Shown here piece by piece: positions 14,807-21,426 of a stretch of DNA of 64,000 bases. The notes below the pieces were generated by a model. The model was not told where the DNA came from and did no database searches. It worked only from the letters and a program-made list of their open reading frames with translations. Location of the stretch: positions 106,949 through 170,948 of the IMG/VR virus record IMGVR_UViG_3300035670_000014; one strand, written 5' to 3'. A program made the position numbers and the translations under genes. Each line of letters starts with the position of its first letter. Within the stretch, counting starts at the first letter, position 1. The stretch comes from a virus.

Positions 14807-14978
14807 ACTTTCTCCCACGGCGACTCGCTGCCTCTAGGCGAGGGTGCGACGTACCTAACCACCTCGCGCCAAACCGGCGAAAAGCAATCTCAAGCATTTC
14901 TGCCTGAAGCTCGGCCTGTGATTTTGACCGCACTTCGTCAAGCAGTCGATCTATGAGCTGCTTCGTTTCGGTGCTCAT
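14787..14978 (-). CDS. Hypothetical small protein
   Basis: 63 residues from ATG 14978, which has GGGAGGCAGT upstream from the preceding microgene. The N-terminal half is helical (MSTETKQLIDRLLDEVRSKS); the C-terminal half is basic (RRFGARWLG; ASRRGRKYD). Near its end, another frame of the same DNA spells GSESPWEKV-stop, i.e. the family's C-terminal element has been left out of frame. This suggests cassette fusion with a frame change. Confidence 0.5.
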   Translation of the reverse strand: MSTETKQLIDRLLDEVRSKSQAELQAEMLEIAFRRFGARWLGTSHPRLEAASRRGRKYDTEIT

Positions 14979-15079
14979 ACTGCCTCCCATGGCGATTCGT
15001 CGCCGCAGCCGTTGCCGCTGCCGTCGCGGCCACTGCTGTAGCCGTAGCCGCATCCTGTCTGTGTATTATTCTGAGTCAT
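14975..15079 (-). CDS. 34-residue GYG/SPWEEV hybrid microprotein
   Basis: A short ORF, ATG 15079 to TGA 14975. It begins MTQNNTQTGCGYGY like the Gly/Tyr-rich paralogues and ends GDESPWEAV like the SPWEEV family, so it joins the head of one family to the tail of the other. It starts 2 nt after the ImmA-like gene's stop and overlaps the next gene's ATG (ATGA). The shared ends with longer relatives argue that it is a real, translated member. Confidence 0.6.
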   Translation of the reverse strand: MTQNNTQTGCGYGYSSGRDGSGNGCGDESPWEAV

Positions 15080-15081
15080 CG

Positions 15082-15591
15082 TCATCGCGAGTACCCGAGT
15101 TCCCGCAAGCGAATCAATATCATATACGCGGACACATCGAAGTCGCGCGCCAGCTGGTTACCGTCCACCATCCCACGCACCCGGATGGCTGCATGCATGT
15201 AGTCGGTCGGCATAAGGAAGCTGGTAGCAAACCGATTAGCCTGTCGTTCCTGGATGGGGTCACCGCTTCCCCGAAGTTCGGTGTCTCGAAATACCAGACC
15301 GATGGGGTGCAGGAGGATGTGCCCAAGTTCGTGCGCCATCGTGAACCGCTGGCGTTGGTGCGAATCGCCAGCCCGAACCCAAATCTGGCCATATCCAAGC
15401 ACGTCGGTCTTGGCAGCGCCGGCCACGTCCATCACCGAGCGATAGACTGCGATGCCCAAGGAGTTGCAGAGCGCCTCCACATTAACTGGCAGACCCTTGA
15501 CTTGAAGCTGATTCAAAACCAACTGCGCCGCAAGTTGTGGGGAGTTAGTAGCCCACGTTTCCACTATGTTTTTGAGTTCAGTCCAATGCAT
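15082..15591 (-). CDS. ImmA/IrrE-family metallopeptidase-like protein
   Basis: 169 residues from ATG 15591 (GAGGT upstream). The zinc motif FTMAHELGHILLHP (HExxH, about residues 94-107) is followed by QERQANRFATSFLMP, whose Glu/Asn pattern is typical of ImmA/IrrE peptidases. The N-terminal part (LAAQLVLNQLQVKGLPVNVE) matches the usual helical lead-in, and IAVYRSVMDVAGAAKTDVLGY the beta region. In integrative elements ImmA cleaves the ImmR repressor; no XRE-type repressor is visible nearby, so the target is unknown. It is embedded in the Gly/Tyr-rich gene array and overlaps the end of the upstream paralogue by 14 nt. Confidence 0.82.
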   Translation of the reverse strand: MHWTELKNIVETWATNSPQLAAQLVLNQLQVKGLPVNVEALCNSLGIAVYRSVMDVAGAAKTDVLGYGQIWVRAGDSHQRQRFTMAHELGHILLHPIGLVFRDTELRGSGDPIQERQANRFATSFLMPTDYMHAAIRVRGMVDGNQLARDFDVSAYMILIRLRELGYSR

Positions 15592-15748
15592 GCCGACCTC
15601 GCGAGCTAGGTGTTGACTCGCTGCAACCGTATCCGCTGCTATGAGCGCCGCCATAACCACTACCGCCGGTGTTGCCGGTGCCGTAGCCTTCACCGTATCC
15701 GTAGCCGCTGCCGGAGCCGACGCCTGTCTGTGTATTATTCTGAGTCAT
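15578..15748 (-). CDS. Gly/Tyr-rich repeat microprotein
   Basis: 56 residues, MTQNNTQTGVGSGSGYGYGE..., ending in a non-repetitive SESTPSSRGRHALD. It starts inside the last 14 nt of the upstream paralogue: the same DNA gives YDSE-stop and MTQNN in two frames. It ends inside the start region of the ImmA-like gene. It shares the MTQNNTQ head with three neighbours. The function is unknown. Confidence 0.6.
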   Translation of the reverse strand: MTQNNTQTGVGSGSGYGYGEGYGTGNTGGSGYGGAHSSGYGCSESTPSSRGRHALD

Positions 15749-16076
15749 AGTCATCATCGTCATCACTTGCGGTGCCATTGCCATAGCCTTCTCCCTCTCC
15801 AAAGCCGAAACCGTTACCGTAGCCATAGCTATCGCCGCTACCATAGCCATCACCGCCACCAGAGCCGGTGCCGTAACAATAGCCTAATCCGTTTCCAGAT
15901 CCGTAACCTTTGCCCCATCCGTAGCCATCGTCATCGCCATAACCATCGCCAGAGCCAGAGCCTTTTCCGCGGCCAGAGCATTTTCCGCGGCCAGATCCGT
16001 AACCTTTGCCCCATCCGCAGCCGAAACGGTATCCGTTGCCGGAGCCGCTGTCTATCTGTGTATTATTCTGGGTCAT
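15735..16076 (-). CDS. Gly/Tyr-rich repeat protein
   Basis: 113 residues from ATG 16076 (GGAG 6 nt upstream): MTQNNTQIDSGSGNGYRFG..., with dense GYGSG units (GDGYGDDDGYGWGKGYGSG) and an acidic DDDDDYDSE end. A few Arg/Lys residues punctuate the repeats. Start and stop are both nested in the neighbouring paralogues. GC content is far above that of the related genes at 12.6-14.3 kb, so the two groups may have had different origins. Confidence 0.63.
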   Translation of the reverse strand: MTQNNTQIDSGSGNGYRFGCGWGKGYGSGRGKCSGRGKGSGSGDGYGDDDGYGWGKGYGSGNGLGYCYGTGSGGGDGYGSGDSYGYGNGFGFGEGEGYGNGTASDDDDDYDSE

Positions 16077-16416
16077 TGTCATCTCCGCAGCCTTCGCCGT
16101 AGCCGTTGCCTCCGCCGTTGCCGTCGCCGCGACGGTAGCCGCTGCCGTAGCCGTCTCCGGCGCCATAGCCATAGCCGTAGCCATCACCGCATCCATGGCC
16201 GCGACCGGGGCCACAACCATCTCCGCTGCCGTAGCCTTCGCCGTTGCCATATCCATAGCCATATCCATATCCGCAGCCGTCGCCGTTGCCATGGCCATAG
16301 CTGTAGCCATAGCCGTAGCCATCACCGCATCCATGGCCTCGACCATCGGCGTATCCTTCTCCGCAGCCATCGCCGCGCCCTGATTCGGTCTGTGTATTAT
16401 TCTGTGCTATCGACAT
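16063..16416 (-). CDS. Gly/Tyr-rich repeat protein
   Basis: 117 residues from ATG 16416: MSIAQNNTQTESGRGDGCG..., then regular ~6-residue GYGYG/GDGCG units (HGCGDGYGYGYSYGHGNGDG), ending CGDDNDPE. The start overlaps the DVDSTE-stop of the previous gene in another frame; its own end overlaps the next MTQNN. The repeats carry Cys about every 20 residues, which could allow disulfide or metal cross-links. The function is unknown. Confidence 0.63.
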   Translation of the reverse strand: MSIAQNNTQTESGRGDGCGEGYADGRGHGCGDGYGYGYSYGHGNGDGCGYGYGYGYGNGEGYGSGDGCGPGRGHGCGDGYGYGYGAGDGYGSGYRRGDGNGGGNGYGEGCGDDNDPE

Positions 16417-16732
16417 CGCCACCTCCATCGCCGCGACCGCAATCGTAGCCACCACCGTAGCCGCAGCCATGGCCGTAGCCATCTCCTTCGCCGTAACCTT
16501 CGCCGTAGCCGTCGCCGTTGCCGTAGCCGACGCCGCCGCCGTAGCCGCTGCCGTATCCGCTACCGCTACCGTCGCCATTTCCTTTGACGTGACCTTCGCC
16601 GTTGCCGTAGCCGTGGCCGTCTCCGGTGCCCCAGCCGTAGGCGTAGCCGTAGCCGCCTCCCTCGCTGCCGTCGCGGCCACTTCCGTAGCCGTTGCCGTAG
16701 CCGTCGCCGCGCCCTGAAGTCACGGTGTCCAT
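16397..16732 (-). CDS. Gly/Tyr-rich repeat protein
   Basis: 111 residues from ATG 16732, nested in the final codons of the DUF6948-like gene (GTATGGACACCGTGA is read as VWTP-stop and as MDTV). GYG/GNG units fill the whole chain (SGRGDGYGNGYGSGRDG), with an acidic GGDVDSTE end. It lacks the QNNTQT head of its three followers. It is the first Gly/Tyr-rich gene of this operon. The function is unknown. Confidence 0.62.
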   Translation of the reverse strand: MDTVTSGRGDGYGNGYGSGRDGSEGGGYGYAYGWGTGDGHGYGNGEGHVKGNGDGSGSGYGSGYGGGVGYGNGDGYGEGYGEGDGYGHGCGYGGGYDCGRGDGGGDVDSTE

Positions 16733-17019
16733 ACGGGTGCCCCCATGACACTAGCTGCACCTGCTTCGGAGCAGAGCACAATCTCCACCACGTCACACGA
16801 AACAACCGCAGCAACGACCGGGGCAACCTTGCTCTCCGCGTGACTCAGGCCGTTCGCGGCAATCCCGTGACAGGACGCTGCCCCGCTCCAATACCAGACC
16901 TTGCGCGCATCACGCAACACGCATGACTTGCTGGCAAGGTCCAGAGACACCAATACTCCGACGTGGACACCCGCGCGGTGGTCCCGAACCAACACTGTCT
17001 TTCCAACAAACTGTACCAT
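16720..17019 (-). CDS. DUF6948-like phage protein, copy 1
   Basis: 99 residues: VGKTVLVRDHRAGVHVGVLV, then CVLRDARKVWYWSGAASCHG and DVVEIVLCSEAGAASVMG. The pattern (a small beta-barrel with AGVHVG, a W.W/A core and an EI.L.TE-like end) matches a widespread small phage family of unknown function. A close paralogue lies at 20011-20319. The ATG has AAGAGGAGAAGAG upstream. It leads the Gly/Tyr-rich operon. Confidence 0.7.
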   Translation of the reverse strand: MVQFVGKTVLVRDHRAGVHVGVLVSLDLASKSCVLRDARKVWYWSGAASCHGIAANGLSHAESKVAPVVAAVVSCDVVEIVLCSEAGAASVMGAPVWTP

Positions 17020-17082
17020 GATCTCTTCTCCTCTTGTTACGCCCGAAATTGGGCATTTTGCGAACCAAAATATGGAATGTAG

Positions 17083-17328
17083 TTAAAGCACTTCTTCCCA
17101 CGGCGATTCGCTACCGCTTTCAATTAGATAGGCGTGAGCCTCATTCATGTCATAAAATACCATATATTCTTCTTTCCCATTGGGGTATGCTGCTATTTCT
17201 TTTTCACCGTCTGCTATATCTAGATAATCGACGTACCAGCCGTTACCAGTGGTGACTTCCTCTAGAGGATATAAATAAGTTACTCCACGATCGGTAACTG
17301 ATTTCCACCCTTTCCTTAATTTCAACAT
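17083..17328 (-). CDS. SPWEEV-family small protein
   Basis: 81 residues from ATG 17328 (MLKLRKGWKSVTDRGVTYLY...). WYVDYLDIADGEKEIAAYP strands are followed by EAHAYLIESGSESPWEEVL. It is close to the copy at 14259-14528 and about as close to 14522-14806. The ribosome-binding site GGGAGGAAGT lies in the upstream gene's SPWEEV codons. The function is unknown; the conserved core could be a small beta-beta-alpha domain. Confidence 0.66.
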   Translation of the reverse strand: MLKLRKGWKSVTDRGVTYLYPLEEVTTGNGWYVDYLDIADGEKEIAAYPNGKEEYMVFYDMNEAHAYLIESGSESPWEEVL

Positions 17329-17564
17329 ACTTCCTCCCAAGGCGATTCGCTGCCAACGCTCAGAAGGTAAGCGTGGGCTTCTTCTATAGAGTCAAATTCA
17401 AAATCATTCATACCGCCGTTGGGATACACATAAATCCCTTTGCTTTCGATTAAAGCATAGGCGTGCCCCCAGCTCTCCCCTTCCCGGTAAATCCGTTCAT
17501 GGCCTTTTCGGTAAGGATTATACATTTTTTCAATTTTCCAACCCTCACGTACTTTCAGTGTCAT
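17322..17564 (-). CDS. SPWEEV-family small protein
   Basis: 80 residues from ATG 17564 (MTLKVREGWKIEKMYNPYRK...). It differs from its neighbours in the middle (GHERIYREGESWGHAYALIE) but keeps IYVYPNGG and EEAHAYLLSVGSESPWEEVC. Its ATG overlaps the upstream stop, and its own end supplies the next gene's ribosome-binding site. The function is unknown. Confidence 0.66.
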   Translation of the reverse strand: MTLKVREGWKIEKMYNPYRKGHERIYREGESWGHAYALIESKGIYVYPNGGMNDFEFDSIEEAHAYLLSVGSESPWEEVC

Positions 17565-17797
17565 ACTTCCTCCCAAGGCGATTTGCTACCAACGCTTAAC
17601 AGGTAAGCGTGTGCTTCTTCGGTGGATTTACATTTAAATGAATCATTCCCACCATTTGGATATGCATAAACAATTTTAGCATTTAAATCCATATAGACAT
17701 ACCAAAAAGGACCAAACTTAGGGCTAGTCCAGGGCGGGTAGAAATAAATGCTGCAATCTGTTTCCCAAGTCTTCCATCCTTCCCTTAATTTCAACAT
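17561..17797 (-). CDS. SPWEEV-family small protein (first of the series)
   Basis: 78 residues from ATG 17797 (AGAGGTGACT upstream): MLKLREGWKTWETDCSIYFY..., IVYAYPNGG, EEAHAYLLSVGSKSPWEEV. It opens the tandem series 17797 to 17083. Its ribosome-binding region differs from the others because no SPWEEV gene precedes it, which supports the idea that the element is passed from gene to gene. Confidence 0.65.
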   Translation of the reverse strand: MLKLREGWKTWETDCSIYFYPPWTSPKFGPFWYVYMDLNAKIVYAYPNGGNDSFKCKSTEEAHAYLLSVGSKSPWEEV

Positions 17798-17833
17798 AGT
17801 CACCTCTCTTGAAAGGATTAAGTGTTAAATGTT

Positions 17834-18124
17834 TTACTGAGCTACGTCAGAGTCTGCTTCCTCTTTAAGCATAAGTAATGCATAGCCAAGAATATCACCA
17901 TAGGGTGACTCTCCAAAGGCATCTTTCCTGTTAGCAATGCGCATAAGCTTATCAAAAATACGAGCAATAGTTAACATGTCTTTATACTGACTTACAGCAA
18001 TTCCATTTGGATAAAGAATTTCAAGAAACTGCTGGGATTTACTAAAGCTACTTCCATAAGCTTCATTCTTTTGAGAAACAAGATTAGCAATAAATATTGC
18101 AATATTTTGATATGAGTTATTCAT
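17834..18124 (-). CDS. DUF1599-like (nucleotide-modification-associated) protein
   Basis: 96 residues from ATG 18124. The pattern SQKNEAYGSSFSKS, then MLTIARIFDKLMRIANRKDA and GDILGYALLMLKEE, resembles the all-alpha DUF1599/Nmad family (K..YG...; R..DKl.Ri; D..gYAlL.l), which occurs in phages near nucleotide-metabolism or DNA-modification genes. The metal-binding Glu/Asp residues would be E and D of this scaffold. The assignment is by motif spacing only. It follows the 18141 gene with a small overlap. Confidence 0.5.
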   Translation of the reverse strand: MNNSYQNIAIFIANLVSQKNEAYGSSFSKSQQFLEILYPNGIAVSQYKDMLTIARIFDKLMRIANRKDAFGESPYGDILGYALLMLKEEADSDVAQ

Positions 18125-18140
18125 AGATTTTACTCTCTGA

Positions 18141-18464
18141 TTACAAGTTAAGGCCACAAGATTTTAATTCTTGCAAAGCAAGATATTCAATAAGACAATT
18201 ATTAACAGACTCGTGGTCTAGTTCTTCATTATCAATCTTAGCTTTATTTATCATAATAAAATCAGGGTCTTGAGTGTCTAAGGTTGCAGCAATGCACCAA
18301 GTATGAATACGTCTTGTATAAACAAAATCGGGGTCAAGAAGTGAAGTCCCTATGTACTCTATATTAATAAAGTCACCAGGATTCACAACATTCTTCTCTA
18401 GAAGAGTAGAGATCTTCTTACTAGAGTATTTAATCAAGTTCTTTATAACATATTCAGGCAGCAT
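18141..18464 (-). CDS. Hypothetical protein
   Basis: 107 residues, not recognised. A helical N-terminus (YVIKNLIKYSSKKISTLLEK) is followed by a beta-rich middle with a DPDFVYTRRIHTWCIAA stretch and an acidic C-terminal helix. It is the first gene of the leftward run that begins after the gene-free region 18.48-19.6 kb, so its promoter should lie just above 18464. Confidence 0.55.
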   Translation of the reverse strand: MLPEYVIKNLIKYSSKKISTLLEKNVVNPGDFINIEYIGTSLLDPDFVYTRRIHTWCIAATLDTQDPDFIMINKAKIDNEELDHESVNNCLIEYLALQELKSCGLNL

Positions 18465-18479
18465 TATAAGTCCTTTAGT

Positions 18480-19000
18480 TGGTTTAGCAAAATAAAATCT
18501 TCTATTTTATGAGTATACACCCATACCCATGGGTAAGCAGAGCTTACCAAGTCACAAAAGGCTAAATAAAACAACAAGTTCCTCGGCGGCGGAATATAAC
18601 AATGTCAATTTTCTACTTCTTCTAGACTAAAATCTACAAGTTAGAAAAACAATCCTTCTATTTTACCTAATAAAGCAACCTACCTAAAACAACCGAAGGT
18701 TGTTTCACCCAGTAACTATAAATCCTACTAACCCTAGATTCTACAAACCTAATTACTACTAACTAACTACACCTAACACATAACGCATAGACATATATGC
18801 AAGTAGCATAAGACAGGTAAAGCAGAGTGCGAAGTGAGTGCAAAGACAGGTCAAGCAAAGTACGAAGTCAGGTCAAGCAGAGTGCATAAGGTAAGCATAA
18901 GATAGTTACAAAGTAGGCATGAAGCAGTTAACCCTCCGCATAAATCCTACTTCCAGACTTCTTATTACTCTGTTTACTATGGTTATAGTGGGTTTAAGAT
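18480..19000. other. Gene-free AT-rich region with short direct repeats
   Basis: No convincing ORF on either strand. At 18.79-18.91 kb there are imperfect direct repeats around AGGTCAAGCAGAGTGCGAAG (AGGTAAAGCAGAGTGCGAAG, AGGTCAAGCAAAGTACGAAG, AGGTCAAGCAGAGTGCATAA), each about 20-30 nt. A CTTCTAGA palindrome-like motif lies near 18615. The region adjoins the 160-bp tandem repeats and could be a replication or regulatory locus; that is inference. Confidence 0.45.
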
Positions 19001-19009
19001 TAGTTGTAT

Positions 19010-19560
19010 TTGATTTGTCTATGGGGGAATAAACCTATTTTAATATTCTTATTATGGTACTTATAGGTGTATTGAATGATATCAAGTACTTAGCTTATTT
19101 AGTATCTAGAAGATAGATAAACTGTATCTATATTGCCGGCGATTTCCTGTGTGAAATAAAACCTCCTTTCGATTTCCCTATGGGGAAATAAACCTCTTTT
19201 GCTTCTTAAGAAGCCAAGGCTATATGTCTCTTGTGTAATATCAAGGACTTAGCGGAGTTGGGGTATAAGGCCCTCTTAGGAGGTTGGTACAAGTGGGTCA
19301 ATTTCACTATGTAAAAATGAACCACCTTTCGATTTCACTATGTAAAAACAAACCTCTTTTAGGGCCGGCGTAATACAGAATATACCTGATTGTAATAATA
19401 TCAAACACTTACAAACTTAGCCTGCTAGATACATCCTAGACCCATATACATATAGTGTCAATTTCATATAGGAGAAACAAACCACCTTTCCATTTCCCTG
19501 TGGGAAATAAAACCTCTTTAAGGATAAAGAGAGATGAAAGTGAGTCTAGTTGTAAAAGGG
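19010..19560. repeat. Diverged ~160-bp tandem repeat array (about 3.5 units)
   Basis: Each unit has a pair of boxes ~30 bp apart of the form ATTTC-CTATG-GGAAAT followed by AAACCTCTTT (pairs at 19142/19172, 19301/19332, 19461/19492; a single box at 19013) and, ~65 bp after the second box, ATATCAA-ACTTAG (19079, 19238, 19398). Boxes recur every 159-160 bp although the sequence between them differs. Several boxes are palindromic (ATTTCCC-TATG-GGGAAAT). No gene lies inside. Confidence 0.7.
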
Positions 19561-19599
19561 CAGGCCAAGGCTATATGTCTCTTATGCTGGTGTAGGCCG

Positions 19600-19626
19600 G
19601 AGTTTTAAGGCCCCTTTTCAGGGGCC
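19600..19626 (-). terminator. Terminator after the 19632 gene
   Basis: GGCCCC-TGAAAA-GGGGCC on the minus strand followed by TTAAAA, directly after the stop of the 72-residue gene. Confidence 0.65.
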
Positions 19627-19631
19627 TCGTT

Positions 19632-19850
19632 TCAGGGATCGTATTCCTCAAGGATCCCTTCGATCACTTCGATCCGGTCTCTGGCATCCGCGATGCTTGA
19701 GACGTGCCTGTCGATCTCTTCGTCGAAGAGAGTATGCTCACCTATACCCACTGGGTTTTCGATGATGGCTAGAAGGTTTGATTGTGCTGTAGCCTCTTTT
19801 GCCTTTTCACGCATAAGGGCCGCTTTAAGAAGTGCGATTCCTACTCTCAT
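19632..19850 (-). CDS. Hypothetical small helical protein
   Basis: 72 residues, strongly helical and charged (ALLKAALMREKAKEATAQS; FDEEIDRHVSSIADARDRIE), probably a coiled coil. Not recognised. It lies between tRNA-Arg(CCT) and the tandem-repeat region, and has its own terminator. Confidence 0.55.
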   Translation of the reverse strand: MRVGIALLKAALMREKAKEATAQSNLLAIIENPVGIGEHTLFDEEIDRHVSSIADARDRIEVIEGILEEYDP

Positions 19851-19880
19851 TGTATTCTCCGTTTTGTTGTTAGGGACCAG

Positions 19881-19954
19881 TGACCCCGACAGGAATTGAA
19901 CCTGTGGCCTACGGATTAGGAATCCGTCGCTCTATCCGACTGAGCTACGAGGTC
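19881..19954 (-). tRNA. tRNA-Arg(CCT)
   Basis: A cloverleaf on the minus strand: acceptor GACCTCG/CGGGGTC with one G-U, anticodon stem ACGGA/TCCGT around TTCCTAA (anticodon CCT, reads AGG), T-arm with GGTTCAATTCC. CCA is not encoded. With tRNA-Arg(TCT) it covers both AGR codons, which are abundant in the virion genes. Confidence 0.92.
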
Positions 19955-19956
19955 AG

Positions 19957-20003
19957 ATAAGAAAAGCCCACTAGGGATAATGACAAAGTCACTAGCTAGT
20001 GGG
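19957..20003 (-). terminator. Terminator after the DUF6948-like gene 2
   Basis: Inverted repeat CCCACTAG...CTAGTGGG (19967-20003), followed on the minus strand by CTTTTCTT. Confidence 0.75.
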
Positions 20004-20010
20004 TCAGATC

Positions 20011-20319
20011 TTACGCAGGCTCAGGTCCCCATTCTGGGCAGTCCATTACTGAACTTGCACCTTCTGGGGTACAGAGTACTACTTCTACCACATCTGTAGA
20101 AGCAACCATGGGCACCATGGGTGCGACCCTGCTACCCTTGTGGCACAAGCCTCTGGCTGCAATGCCATGACATGAGGCAGCGCCTTCCCAATACCATACC
20201 TTGCGCGCATTTGTCAAAGTGCACGTTTTTGATGGCAAGTCAAGTGACACCAGTGTACCTACATGTACACCTGCACGGTTGTCTCGAACGAGAACAACCT
20301 GATTGATCATTGTATCCAT
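20011..20319 (-). CDS. DUF6948-like phage protein, copy 2
   Basis: 102 residues: NQVVLVRDNRAGVHVGTLVS, TNARKVWYWEGAASCHGIAA, STDVVEVVLCTPEGASSVMD. It is clearly paralogous to 16720-17019, with most identity in the AGVHVG and ARKVWYW blocks. The function of the family is unknown. The leader contains the palindrome CTTCTAGAAG just before the coding region. It is the last gene of the run 22246-20011, before a terminator. Confidence 0.72.
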   Translation of the reverse strand: MDTMINQVVLVRDNRAGVHVGTLVSLDLPSKTCTLTNARKVWYWEGAASCHGIAARGLCHKGSRVAPMVPMVASTDVVEVVLCTPEGASSVMDCPEWGPEPA

Positions 20320-20348
20320 GAGAGCACCTTCTAGAAGAAGAAGTAAAC

Positions 20349-20759
20349 TTACGCTGTGTGCGTCAGGTTCTCAGTTGGATAGATTACCTGAGCAACGCGT
20401 TTCCGAACTGTTTGATTGATTGTTGCCTTGACTTCCGGCTTTACTTCCGTTGTCACAGGAACAGCATTGGGAGCAGAAGCCACTGTCTCGGTCTTTGCTG
20501 CCGACTGAGCGATAGTCACTTCAACTGGAGTTGCAGTGGTGCCGCTAGCAGGAGCAGGAGCTGTCCAGTCCCGAGACTGCCTGAAGAGTTTCTTGTTAAA
20601 CTCCCTGAAAGCTGGCAACATCTTCAGGCCGAAGGCCTGGTCGACAATAGCCAACGCAATCGTTACGCCAAATACTACAAAGATGTAGTAGCAGCCAACG
20701 AGGCAAAAGTAAGCGATAGAACCAAAGATAGCTGTCCAGATTGAACCTTCATCTTGCAT
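20349..20759 (-). CDS. Membrane protein with extended Ala/Thr/Val-rich tail
   Basis: 136 residues. A long hydrophobic segment near the N-terminus (IFGSIAYFCLVGCYYIFVVFGVTIALAIV, residues ~10-38) would form one long or two short membrane helices. A helix with basic residues (FREFNKKLFRQSRDW) and a low-complexity APASGTTATPVEVT...tail follow, ending in KRVAQVIYPTENLTHTA. No family is recognised. It follows a 56-residue membrane microprotein and an SSB-like gene on the same strand. Confidence 0.62.
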   Translation of the reverse strand: MQDEGSIWTAIFGSIAYFCLVGCYYIFVVFGVTIALAIVDQAFGLKMLPAFREFNKKLFRQSRDWTAPAPASGTTATPVEVTIAQSAAKTETVASAPNAVPVTTEVKPEVKATINQTVRKRVAQVIYPTENLTHTA

Positions 20760-20767
20760 GGCATTTC

Positions 20768-20938
20768 TCAGTAGTTAAGGGGGTGATCCCTGTATGGTTG
20801 ATGATACTCGTAACCAGAATGGGAAACTGCAGCAGGGCCACCTGCAAATACCCAAAGAATACTTGCAATGGGAATTAGTATTGCGAAAAGTAATGTGCTC
20901 AAAAGAATGACTGTCAGATTGAGGACAATACTCTGCAT
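20768..20938 (-). CDS. 56-residue membrane microprotein
   Basis: ATG 20938 to TGA 20768. Residues 1-32 are hydrophobic (MQSIVLNLTVILLSTLLFAI, LIPIASILWVFAGG), one transmembrane segment. The tail is polar and aromatic (HSGYEYHQPYRDHPLNY). It starts 7 nt after the stop of the SSB-like gene and ends 9 nt before the next membrane protein gene, so it fills the only gap in a compact operon. Confidence 0.6.
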   Translation of the reverse strand: MQSIVLNLTVILLSTLLFAILIPIASILWVFAGGPAAVSHSGYEYHQPYRDHPLNY

Positions 20939-20944
20939 TTTCTC

Positions 20945-21370
20945 TTACTTGCGGCGAGAGGATTTACGAGCACTCGGAGTTTCCTCCTTGATACTTTCGA
21001 TTGCTGCACTGAGTGCAGTATCTGGTTCCTCCTGTTGAAGGATCGTAACTCCTCCCTGGGTGGGGAGAATGAAGCACATCTGACTGAATGCAGGAGTACC
21101 CTCCTGATTCACGAAGTGCTCCAAGGTGCGGCGACGCAACTGAAGTGAGCCAGTAACACTGACTCGGGTCGAAACCTGAAGTTCCGAGACTGTCTCGGCA
21201 CTTGGTTCGTCGATGAGCACGTTGAACACGTTAGGTCCATTCAACTCACGAGTGTGAGCTGAAGTGGCCACCTGGATTTCGAGTACCTGCTTCCCCGCAC
21301 GGGTCGCCTTGAGGCGAGGAGCAGCCACGATGTTGCCCTCAATCTGAAACTGGTTGATGTCTCTTGCCAT
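20945..21370 (-). CDS. SSB-like OB-fold protein without acidic tip
   Basis: 141 residues. The N-terminal pattern NQFQIEGNIVAAPRLKATRAG, then KQVLEIQVATSAHT, matches the first strands of bacterial-type single-stranded DNA-binding proteins, and RVSVTGSLQLRRRTLEHFV the later strands. The C-terminus is basic (SARKSSRRK) and lacks the DDDIPF-like tip. A second SSB-like gene at 22411 has such a tip, so the two may divide ssDNA coating and partner recruitment. The leader holds a stem-AUUUC-stem hairpin and a UUCG hairpin. Confidence 0.68.
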   Translation of the reverse strand: MARDINQFQIEGNIVAAPRLKATRAGKQVLEIQVATSAHTRELNGPNVFNVLIDEPSAETVSELQVSTRVSVTGSLQLRRRTLEHFVNQEGTPAFSQMCFILPTQGGVTILQQEEPDTALSAAIESIKEETPSARKSSRRK

Positions 21371-21393
21371 ACAAATCTCCTAATGCTTGCCCC

Positions 21394-21412
21394 GTATCTG
21401 GAAATCAGATAC
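21394..21412 (-). promoter_or_regulatory. Leader hairpin (stem-AUUUC-stem)
   Basis: GTATCTG-ATTTC-CAGATAC on the minus strand, 24 nt upstream of the SSB-like ATG. The same architecture with different stem sequences recurs before other genes (23592, 23835, 24828). Confidence 0.6.
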
Positions 21413-21426
21413 TGATAAGAAAGGCA

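Noticed and set aside
15641-16717. Long plus-strand frames through the Gly/Tyr-rich array (Ala/Val- and His/Arg-rich translations)
   Set aside because: They are mirror images of the GGN/TAY repeat codons on the minus strand, have monotonous composition and no ribosome-binding sites.
19010-19560. CRISPR array interpretation of the 19-kb repeats
   Set aside because: The repeats are diverged, spaced 160 bp with internal sub-boxes, and there are no cas genes; spacer-like units are absent.
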